NCBI RefSeq assembly: GCF_030269925.1 | Contig: NC_085107.1 | Location: forward strand, 14,446,001-14,510,000 | Length of the DNA: 64,000 nt | Direction of reading: 5' to 3' | Origin: Bombyx mori | Lineage: Eukaryota > Arthropoda > Insecta > Lepidoptera > Bombycidae | In this document: one piece after another, positions 58,701 to 64,000 of the stretch | Numbering within the stretch: the stretch's first letter is position 1 | How the letters are laid out: each line of letters begins with the position of its first letter | The notes under the pieces: generated by a model | The model's database searches: none | The model's input: only the letters and a program-made list of their open reading frames with translations | Told to the model about the DNA's origin: nothing | Program-made: the position numbers and the translations under genes

Positions 58701-61441
58701 TGTTATCTGTTTACAGCTAAGAGCGAGAGCTAAGGCTACATTTGGTACCGTAGTTCGAATCGACACAAAAGCATTGAAAGTGCTTATTTGTCATAGCACT
58801 ATCCAGAATAGTGATACTAACATCATATATTATTTAACAACACAAATTGGAGTTACCAAAGTAAAACTAGCCATAAAATTGTAATCGTCGAAATATATCC
58901 TAAAGAAGCTGTTTCTCTGTTTACGTCACTCAAGTCCTCGACACAGAACAGATTAGTGAGTGTACTTTATTCATTGTTACAAACAAGAAGTAAGTGACAA
59001 ACTCACAACATTTTTTTAACAACGTAACATTGGTAACAACGCTAGATTCGTTTCAGTGCGATCCTATTAGCGCTAACTAGCGTCTGTTCTGGATGTTTCG
59101 TTCCAGAGCATCTCGACTGCTGTTGTTTGAGTTGTTTTTGAGTTTGACATAGCTGCAGAAACTAACAAATAAATACAATTTATTTATGTGTAATTTAAAA
59201 GTCCCCGTTTATATTAAAATTCACATTCAAGTTGTGCTTATGCTAAGATTATATTAGGGATAAATTATAGAGCTATTTTAGGTTTCTTTCATTTAGTAGT
59301 TAAAAAAATGTAAGTGCGTGCAAATCACACACGGTAGAAGTGAAACTTATAAAAAAAGTGTGTGTGTGCAAGTCAGTCACACACGGTAGAAGTGAAACTT
59401 ATAAAAAATAAGAATAATCGCAAGGGCAACCACCAACCACTCCGCGGTGCAATGGAGCAGCCTCACTCTGGAGGAACCGCCTGCATGATCACAGAATCTC
59501 TACGCCAGGTAAATATGATTTATCTAGAGAAATACGAGAGCGTCTATCAACTGTGTAACATCTCGTCATCGCGATTCAGTAATTGTTCAGTAATTTACGT
59601 GCAACCACATCTGTTGATAACAAACTAAATATAAATAATTGTAAATCATCTTTTATAGTATGAGATACCACCCTCTGTGAATTGATATTTTGACTTGACG
59701 TTTCATTTTTTCGTTTCATCGAGTTTGAAATCACACCCAACGATTCTAAAGCAGTTTCACTTCAAAAAAAACTTACTTAAGACATTTCTTACGCATTTCA
59801 CGTTTATGAGCTACGATTATATCCTGTGGGTGCTGGAAAAGTCAAGACGAGAACAACTAGACCAAAGACCTGAATATTCCTCGGTTCCTGACCGAGAATA
59901 AAGCTCGGATTCCGTGATCAAATCAAGTCATCGACAGATCAAATAGCTGAGGCGAGCTTTTTAATTTTATACTCACCGATGCTCATCATTTCAACGAGCA
60001 CCTCCAGCTGGATAGTCAGGGCTACCATTGCGGCAGCGAAACCTCCTAGGATGGTAGCGAGGGCTGGAGTCCCGGATGTCTCCGAAATCGACGCCAGTGA
60101 CCTGTTCGGAAGCAGAAGTTAATAATGATATCTGCATTTCAAAATAGGATAAAAAATTAAAAAATGTTAGAGAAAAAAATTTATAAATATTAAATTGATA
60201 AGGTAATAAAAAACAAGTCAAATAATAGAAAAAGTAAAAAAAAACAATGGACATGTTGCCGGTAAAAGTCGAAAAATGTTAAGGTGCTAAAATAACAAAG
60301 GAAAATGTAGTAAGTGCATTTCAGATTTTACAATTAATAGCGAACGAAAAAAAAAAAAAAATTATAACCCACCTACTGTCATTACATTGCATCAAGTCCT
60401 GTTTCAGCAAGTGTTCCCAAAACACTGATGGACGATGTTAATCTTAACCTTCGATTCAAAATGAGAAAATTAAAAAAAGAACCATAAATAAACAAAATAA
60501 AAACCTTACACTAGAAATAGATTATAGTTTTAATTTACTATAAAATTCATTTTATGTTTCATAAATTTAATGACTATACATTTTCTATTTAACAAAAATA
60601 TGATCATGTGATTGAAAACGAAATAAAATATATAGACCACTGGAAAAAAAAACGGTTCCAATACCATTTGTTAGAATTAGTTCGGCTAACTGAAATAGCG
60701 ATATAATTTAATAAGAAAATGACCTCAATATAAGGGAGAAAAACGCAACTCAATTTTCTTGTTCGTCAAATTTTTTCGTTTATTAAAATAGCATGACCCT
60801 AATTGCGGCTCTTGTACTTTTCCATTAGAAAGAAATGACTCAAGTCCGGCTATTTTGTGATTGTCTTCAAAATATAAGCTAGGAATACAATTCACGCGTG
60901 AAGCGACCAATTTTTTTACTATCATTTTAATTTGATCGAGTAGATTATCTTGAACAAGAAGCGTATTGCGAACGAGTCGTGTTGATACAAAATGTTATAT
61001 AGTATTTATGTGCATTGTCAGTCATAGCCTCAATGTGATATGCGCCGCTTAGATTTAATATAAATTATACTAAATATTCAAATATCTGTTTATATGAGGG
61101 TGTGCCGCAATCACTAATTCATTTTGCACATAAAAAAAAATAACCGATGTTTTTTACTTAGATGTTCGTTGATTTAATATCCAGTCAGATTCTTCGCTCG
61201 TATTTATGTCTCACGACAGATATCTATTTAAGTTTGAAAGGAAATACCGTTACTAACTTGAAGATTAGTCCGTCTTGCGCCATTGCATAGATGATCCTTG
61301 GCATCGGGAACATGGAACCAAACATGGACACGGTGAGGCCAGCGAGAGCACCAATCGCAACGATGTACTTGCAGATGGGGGCGCCGGCGCGGGCGAACAT
61401 TTGTACCAAGGCCGAGTCGGTGTCTATTTGGTCGTAGGGAA
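40722..61441 (-). CDS. Cationic amino acid transporter (SLC7/CAT family), 3' exons
   Basis: Eleven exons: 61441-61258, 60101-59977, 44188-44034, 42475-42411, 42273-42173, 42068-41922, 41838-41667, 41574-41447, 41277-41073, 40995-40891 and 40815-40722. They join into one frame of 492 residues to TAA. Diagnostic CAT segments are LTVSMFGSMFPMPRIIYAMA followed by QDGLIFK, LEVLVEMMSIGTLLAYTLVS, and NIYLILNLSILTLVRFTVWM. At least six hydrophobic membrane spans are seen. An acidic loop (SPDSDDTLPGDDSEE) lies between the first visible cluster and the C-terminal spans, and the tail is proline-rich (PRAVTPPPPNP). These plasma-membrane or vesicle carriers import arginine, lysine and ornithine. The start is outside the window to the right; roughly the first 290 residues of a typical CAT are missing. 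The second and third visible exons are separated by a 15.8-kb intron full of transposons. The orthologue is not assigned. Confidence 0.93.
40816..40890 (-). other. Last intron of the transporter gene, open and in frame
   Basis: 75 nt with donor ACTAG|GTCGGT and acceptor TTTTTCAG|ATAC. Its length is divisible by three and it has no stop, so retention would insert 25 residues (SVNRYFNFSIYFTCPDQIT and following) without ending the frame. The GTCGGT donor is weak, and a nearby GTAAAT would shift the frame. Confidence 0.6.
42479..42503. repeat. Hairpin between splice acceptor and satellite
   Basis: AACAGTAA CA TTACTGTT is an exact 8-bp inverted repeat with a 2-nt loop, just upstream (minus strand) of the exon that starts at 42475. 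On the minus strand it lies within the acceptor region. Confidence 0.7.
42504..43028. repeat. Perfect CTCAT pentanucleotide array, about 105 copies
   Basis: 525 bp of uninterrupted CTCAT units within a transporter intron. The array ends about 29 bp from the next splice acceptor (on the minus strand AGATG repeats followed by TACTGTTACAG). The purity suggests recent expansion, and the true length may differ from the assembled one. Confidence 0.97.
43029..43750. other. Intron DNA, no gene seen
   Basis: AT-rich, with a GC-richer patch near 43550-43680 (CCCGGTCACCCTCCAACCCC). No recognised feature; the frame at 43489-43698 is unsupported. Confidence 0.45.
43751..43990 (+). repeat. Dispersed repeat fragment
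   Basis: Starts ATATCTATACTAATATGG and includes ACTACTGAACCATTCATCCG followed by a body ending near GCGATGCGGATTGGTACAGC. This type of sequence (ACTGAACCGATT-like) is common in lepidopteran dispersed repeats. The family is not assigned. Confidence 0.5.
44398..44640. other. GC-rich island with opposed reading frames and an inverted repeat
   Basis: Markedly GC-rich against AT-rich neighbours. On the minus strand ATGCTCCGAAAACTCTTAG is followed by GTAAGA at 44400, a strong donor in phase 1, the phase of the exon at 44188. Joined, it would read MLRKLLGTLLAYTLVS. On the plus strand ATG 44485 opens a 60-residue frame beginning MFFRAVRLSRTRLPTSNIRV, arginine-rich like a mitochondrial presequence, that ends inside the LINE. 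A 17-bp perfect inverted repeat (AGCAACGCGGATGTTCG at 44432 and its complement at 44531) lies within. Which, if either, is used cannot be told. Confidence 0.45.
44662..48201 (+). mobile_element. Non-LTR retrotransposon (CR1/Jockey-like), antisense in a transporter intron
   Basis: The unit starts where the GC-rich island gives way to AT-rich sequence near 44662, includes a short open frame (44663-44938) that may be the end of ORF1, then ORF2, an A18 run near 48040, a 3' UTR with CGCTGAGTTTCTTGCC and CAATTCTTCTCAGG, and a (TTTGA)n tail ending near 48201. The 5' end is probably truncated. It lies opposite in strand to the transporter. Confidence 0.8.
44951..47921 (+). CDS. LINE ORF2: endonuclease and reverse transcriptase
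   Basis: Numbering is from GTG 45084, giving 945 residues; the frame is open back to a TAA near 44950 with no ATG, so the true start is upstream, or by reinitiation or frameshift from the preceding ORF. The endonuclease covers about 1-215: CVTEHW, YRPPDALYD, CGDFNINLLE and a late TSDHSGQ. The reverse transcriptase has the motif A Asp in FCDLSKAFD near 573, GVPQGSILGPFLFLIYIND and LFADDTSLLF near 663. There is no RNase H domain. The C-terminus (RLYNKIPQDVQNLHIHRFKK) resembles CR1/Jockey-type LINEs. All motifs are intact over more than 2.8 kb, so the copy may be active or very recent. Confidence 0.93.
48202..49102. other. Intron DNA with a small repeat at 48650-48705
   Basis: GGGCCGAACCTCCTACGAGG then CGCGCATAAGGGTCGCGCGG is a short GC-rich piece of repeat type following a T-run. 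Otherwise AT-rich with no supported gene. Confidence 0.4.
49103..49166. repeat. 64-bp near-perfect palindrome
   Basis: Arms of 31 nt with one mismatch and a 2-nt loop: the left begins GACATAAGTAATATAATG and the right ends CTATTACTTATGTC. It is AT-rich and would extrude or fold readily. It is not a known element end that I can name. Confidence 0.9.
49167..50029. other. Intron DNA, no gene seen
   Basis: AT-rich with a T17 run near 49706. The frame 49757-50164 runs into a family B repeat and is not supported as a gene. Confidence 0.5.
50030..50168 (-). repeat. Family B repeat fragment
   Basis: On the minus strand the block TGAGTTTCTCGCCGGATCTT ... GATCCGGTGGTAGATTCTGC ... GAGCCCCGTGAGTT is family B, missing the A-rich tail and the head. 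Confidence 0.8.
50870..51155 (+). repeat. RTE-like dispersed repeat
   Basis: Begins AACTAGCTGACCCGGCAGAT, passes through AATCGGTCCAGCCGTTCTCG and ends with the AATATATTAAGTGTATAATC block that forms the palindrome arms at 8659. The type is common in lepidopteran introns. Confidence 0.6.
51156..54120. other. Intron DNA, no gene seen
   Basis: AT-rich, no recognised domain in any frame. A frame at 52413-52661 (82 residues) and one at 53578-53769 are unsupported. Confidence 0.5.
54180..54668 (-). pseudogene. C-terminal fragment of a LINE polyprotein (endonuclease-like)
   Basis: A minus-strand frame ending at 54256 reads KYQPDAVLENDRAKLYWDRP, ITDRTILANKPDIVLMDQTE, SRVFLVDIIIPYDENLVRAE and on to LGLNKKSVVAQMQKAVLL. 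The PDIVLMD...VFLVD spacing (14 residues between the Asp residues) resembles the PD-x-D part of restriction-like endonucleases of R2/R4-type LINEs, but the assignment is uncertain. The upstream side is cut by an (ATT)n run at 54665-54698, and AAT runs also flank the 3' side. It is 5'-truncated with no reverse transcriptase left. Confidence 0.6.
54665..54698. repeat. (ATT)n microsatellite
   Basis: About ten ATT units at the broken edge of the LINE fragment. Similar ATT runs at 54121-54136 and 54159-54174 lie on its other side. Confidence 0.9.
54857..56689 (+). mobile_element. TIR element with a DUF7869-like gene
   Basis: The ends are an exact 18-bp inverted repeat, CAATTTCAAAACCTAGTA at 54857 and its complement ending at 56689. 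Subterminal copies of AAACCTAGTATCT lie near 55003, and two 30-bp direct copies of AAAACAAAGCAAGTGATCTT lie at 56580 and 56654. The only coding part is the DUF7869-like frame. No target duplication was identified. Confidence 0.7.
55224..56128 (+). pseudogene. DUF7869-like (RNase H-like) element protein, frameshifted
   Basis: Three segments in plus orientation: a short MSKNQFYRSKLI frame from 55224, the main frame to 55842, and a third from about 55826 to 56128. Recognisable features are VRYYSMDLQKVMLLP, CILWHEACSGRDAHDI and LILWCDNCRAQNKNW, then, after a frameshift near 55830, DHTSMS and a conserved MEFMAIWRGRL. This pattern is common in arthropod proteins labelled DUF7869, probably transposon-related, with conserved Asp residues that could be metal ligands. 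A splice between 55292 (GT) and 55390 (CCAG) would not keep frame, so at least two lesions exist. The function is not established. Confidence 0.6.
56710..57290 (-). pseudogene. Decayed coding fragment, possibly Na/K-ATPase beta-like
   Basis: A minus-strand region with three broken frames. The downstream part (57021-56710) reads KVDYFGYYNKNEDGTYPYGC and SKPSICIKLNFTGEP, reminiscent of the extracellular YGY..GKPC..LKLN pattern of Na/K-ATPase beta subunits. Upstream frames (VVTVMQPPGHSDAPVEKIDQ) are interrupted by stops. It has no introns, which suits a processed copy. The family assignment is weak. Confidence 0.35.
57463..57645 (+). repeat. Dispersed repeat, longer copy of the family at 21262
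   Basis: Starts AAGGATTACTGGGGGCGGAA and GGCCTTTTCAGTTTCATTAG, continuing through GCCCAAACGCCTCCGAGGGA to CTCAAAGGCAGCTGCTTCTC. It is retroelement-like. Confidence 0.6.
57646..58379. other. Intron DNA, no gene supported
   Basis: A frame at 57772-57960 ends in a basic run (KKQRNAVRKKRSRKGR). No domain or homologue is recognised and it lies in intron DNA next to a repeat. Confidence 0.4.
58380..58620. other. GC- and CpG-rich segment
   Basis: Includes a GAGAGAGAGAGA run, GATGCGCATGCAGTGCGACG and GTCACGCCGCGCGCTTATTC in an otherwise AT-rich intron. It may be a promoter-like element or a repeat. No coding frame is supported. Confidence 0.35.
59290..59420. repeat. Direct repeat carrying a GAAGTGAAACTT motif
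   Basis: The block CACACACGGTAGAAGTGAAA followed by CTTATAAAAAA occurs twice (about 59328 and 59380), with a GTGTGTGTG stretch between. It is related in motif to 17828 and 21212. Confidence 0.75.
60102..61257. other. Transporter intron, no feature seen
   Basis: AT-rich with an A14 run near 60348. No embedded gene or bounded repeat. Confidence 0.55.
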
Positions 61442-61734
61442 CTAGAGAAAAATACCAAATATTTCATTATTAATGACAGATTCTCACATCTTACATGGAG
61501 TGCTAGTTTCAATGAAATCAATATTTAATTAAATGTATTTAATTAATAGATCGAAGTACACGCTGTTACATTGTAAGCGATAAATGTATTATTGGTTTTT
61601 ACAACGCGAATGATAATGGCGGAAAGTAGGACTCTTATAATTTCATGATACTTTCTAGCGTTAGTCCATTTTTGTTTGGACGTCCCTTAGCTATGCAGTC
61701 CAACAGTGAATCGATGATTAAGAAATAGTGGGGG

Positions 61735-61975
61735 TAGGACCTCTTGTGAGTCCGCACGGGTAGGTACCACCACCCCGCCTATTTCTGCCGTGAAGCAGTA
61801 ATGCGTTTCGGCTTGAAGGGTGGGGCAGCTGTTGTAACTATACTGAGACCTTAGAACTTATATCACAAGGTGGATGGCGCGTTTACGTTATAGATGTCTA
61901 TGGGCTCCAGTAACCACTTAACACTAGGTGGGCTGTGAGCTCGTCCACCCATCTAAGCAATAAATAAAAAGAAAA
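61735..61975 (+). repeat. Bm1-type SINE, 5'-truncated
   Basis: GGGGGTAGGACCTCTTGTGA at the start and ATCTAAGCAATAAATAAAAA at the end. It is close to the consensus of the other copies. Confidence 0.93.
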
Positions 61976-62256
61976 AAATATAAAAAATTTTTATGGCATG
62001 ATATCGAAGTCTTGATTACATTGTAGAACAAATGTGTGTTTCGTGTTAGAAATGGGTAGAACAGCACTATCCTCGCTTATAATATACCAAACTCCAAACT
62101 CCAATATTCCAAACTCAAAAAAAAAACAACTCATTATTAAATTTATCAAAGCTAGTATTATAAAGTCTACGGCATTCAAAAGACGCCGGCCTTTTTAAAA
62201 GTCCCACTTTAAGTCACATGTATAAATAATTACGTTTGAGGTTTCCCTGATCCCGA

Positions 62257-62519
62257 CAAGGGCGGATCCAGCTTTAGCGCCAGGAGGGGGTCACATAGTC
62301 AAATTTAGATGCGTTCGTTCCCAAACGTTTGCCATTATACAAAGTTATTATATTATATTAAATTAATTAAATATTGAAGGTATGTAGTTAAATAAAATCT
62401 GTATGGTGACAAAATATATAAATAAAATCATTATATTCAATTAGTGGTCCACCTAAGTCCTGGACCCAGCTCAGGGGGTGGTCATGACCCCCATGACCCT
62501 CCCCCTGGATCCGCCATTG
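62257..62519. mobile_element. hAT-type MITE with 8-bp target duplication
   Basis: Flanked by exact GATCCCGA at 62249-62256 and 62520-62527. The termini are CAAGGGCGGATCCAG and, on the complement of the right end, CAATGGCGGATCCAG, matching at 14 of 15. It is 263 bp with no coding. The 8-bp duplication and CAxxGGCGGATC ends fit the hAT superfamily. Confidence 0.9.
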
Positions 62520-62927
62520 GATCCCGAAATAGCTTAAAGCCATTGAAAGCCTGAAAGGGAATTTAAGTGATTCATTCATTATTTAACAGCTTCAGTTCAC
62601 AAATAAAGCGAAAATCAATTTCTAAAGAAGAGTCGTCTAAAAATAGCCCAATTAAAAACGAAACGGTTTTCAAATTGACTTATAGCGACGTCTATATTAA
62701 CAATTTGTTTTTAAAAATGCTTATCCTTAAAGTCTACAAGGGCTCAGATTTTTTATTTTGTAATTACGCTTATCTTTAAAGTGGACTATAGGCTCAGATT
62801 TTTTGTTTTGTAATTACGGGAAAATATAAAACATGGTAATATAAAACTGGTACACAGTGGATCATTTGAATGAAGTATGAATTGAATTTTTATTATAACA
62901 ACGGACAAAAATATTTATTGCTTTGTT

Positions 62928-63222
62928 TTTTTTTCCTACCTATGCTGATAGCCTTGAGAGGCTATTTCAGCTTCACCTTAACATGTAGGTGAGCTCACGG
63001 GGCTCAAACCGAAAGTGTTGCTAACACTGGCCCTAGCGAGAGCAGTGCTTTGCAGAATCTACCCCCGGATCGGAAACGCGACCACTGAGAAGATCCGGTG
63101 AGAAACTCAGTGGGCTGTCTCTATGGGTTAATTCGCTCGTCGAGCCCTTCGTCGCAAGCGACGGGTTCGACTACGACGGTGACCGGTGCTTGTGGTACCT
63201 AAAAGTACCATTGCTTTGGTTG
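62928..63222 (-). repeat. Family B repeat, near full length
   Basis: On the minus strand it includes ACCGGTCACCGTCGTAGTCG near the head, the CACTGAGTTTCTCACCGGAT core and TGAAATAGCCTCTCAAGGCT before an A-rich tail (a T-run at 62926-62937 on the plus strand). Confidence 0.88.
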
Positions 63223-63408
63223 AACTGACGAGAAAAGCAAATGAAGTTAGCGGATGCGGTCCTCGTTACCTCGAAACCATGTGGTATTGAACATAGCCGG
63301 AGTCTTTATTGCAATACATAGCGTGCACCGGAATAAAGCATTGGGTAATCTTTCGATTGAAAATTGCTTAGTGTCTTGGCACCTAAGTATCTAGTTTCAT
63401 TATAAAGA

Positions 63409-63790
63409 TTTTTTTTTATTGCTGGAAGGCTGGACGAGCTCACAGCCCACCTGGTGTTAAGTGGTTACTGGAGCCCATAGACATCTACGACGCAAATGCG
63501 CTATAATTGAGATATAAGTTCTAAAACTTAGACATAAACCTTAGGGTCTCAAGTATAGTTACAACGACTACCCCACCCTTCAAGCCGAAACGCATTCCTG
63601 TAGTAATTACGCAAATTATAATTTTGCGGGTTTCGTTTTTATTACACGATGTTACTCCTTCACCGTGGAAGTCAATCGTGAACATTTGTTGAGTACCTAT
63701 TTCATTAGAAAAATTGGTACCCGCCTGGGATTCGAACACCGGTGCATCGCTCAACACGAAACTTATCCCTTAGGCCACGACGACTTCGAC
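63409..63790 (-). repeat. SINE with tRNA-derived head and internal deletion
   Basis: Minus orientation: A-rich tail at 63409-63417, Bm1 3' body to about 63600, then a junction skipping the segment with GGACCTCTTGTGAGTCCG, then GTAATTACGCAAAT and a tRNA-like head. The head shows a box-A-like TGGCCTAAGGGAT and a box-B GTTCGAATCCC. This is the full-length architecture that the truncated copies lack. Confidence 0.82.
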
Positions 63791-63898
63791 ACGACACGAA
63801 TTCTTCTATTACAAAATTTTATATAGTATGTTTATATAGTAAATTTTATATAGTATAGTATATTATCACTCGCACCACGGTAAATGAGAAATGCTTTT

Positions 63899-64000
63899 AA
63901 ACATCGTGTAATAAAAGTGAAACCCGCAAAATTATTATTTGCGTAATTACTGGTGGTAGGACCTGTTGTGAGTCCGCGCGGGTAGGTACCACCGCCCTGC
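63899..64000 (+). repeat. SINE running off the right edge
   Basis: Begins AACATCGTGTAATAAAAG, continues through GCGTAATTACTGGTGGTAGG into the Bm1 body and is cut by the window end. Its first 50 bp are inverted relative to the neighbouring SINE. Confidence 0.88.

Noticed and set aside
63720..63785. A tRNA gene on the minus strand
   Set aside because: Box A and box B are present, but the sequence does not fold as a complete tRNA and continues into the SINE body; it is a SINE promoter.
63602..63949. A 348-bp MITE with about 50-bp terminal inverted repeats
   Set aside because: The inverted ends are the same internal segment of two oppositely oriented SINEs (the block between tRNA-like head and Bm1 body), so they are not element ends.

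Overview
The window is eukaryotic, and almost certainly from a silkworm genome (Bombyx mori or a close relative). It is AT-rich with introns bounded by GT and AG. It carries many copies of a SINE I recognise as the Bombyx Bm1 type (GGTGGTAGGACCTCTTGTGA head, A-rich tail), plus lepidopteran repeats, mariner/maT transposons and non-LTR retrotransposons. No bacterial or organellar features are present.

Layout. 1-8 kb: a MITE-like element (1.06-1.61 kb), then an apparently intact non-LTR retrotransposon on the minus strand (ORF1 6106-7233, ORF2 2342-6106, one-base overlap) between long inverted arms (1.69-1.97 and 7.59-7.87 kb). 8-15 kb: gene-free DNA with SINEs, an AT-rich palindrome and a tandem duplication. 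15-17.4 kb: a pogo/Tigger relic next to an intact three-exon DDE transposase of unusual spacing. 19.9-26.3 kb: repeat remnants, a maT (DD37D) transposon and a SINE with an amplified head. 27.8-30.0 kb: a four-exon host-type gene for a protein with six C2H2 fingers (418 residues). 30.8-40.5 kb: a terminal-inverted-repeat element, retroposed repeats, a decayed mariner and otherwise empty DNA.

40.7-61.4 kb: the main host gene, a cationic amino acid transporter (SLC7/CAT family) on the minus strand. Eleven 3' exons are visible and encode 492 residues; the 5' exons lie beyond the right edge. The summed exons keep one reading frame, which supports the splice model. Its introns hold a 525-bp perfect CTCAT satellite, a GC-rich island that may be an alternative first exon, an apparently intact antisense CR1/Jockey-like LINE, a LINE C-terminal fragment, a TIR element with a DUF7869-like ORF, and a decayed coding fragment. 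61.7-64 kb: a Bm1 SINE, a hAT-type MITE with an intact 8-bp target duplication, and inverted SINEs, one with its tRNA-derived head.

The two host genes look independent. Most other features are mobile DNA at different stages of decay: two LINEs and two transposases still have long open frames, while the mariner, the pogo element and the DUF7869 element are broken.
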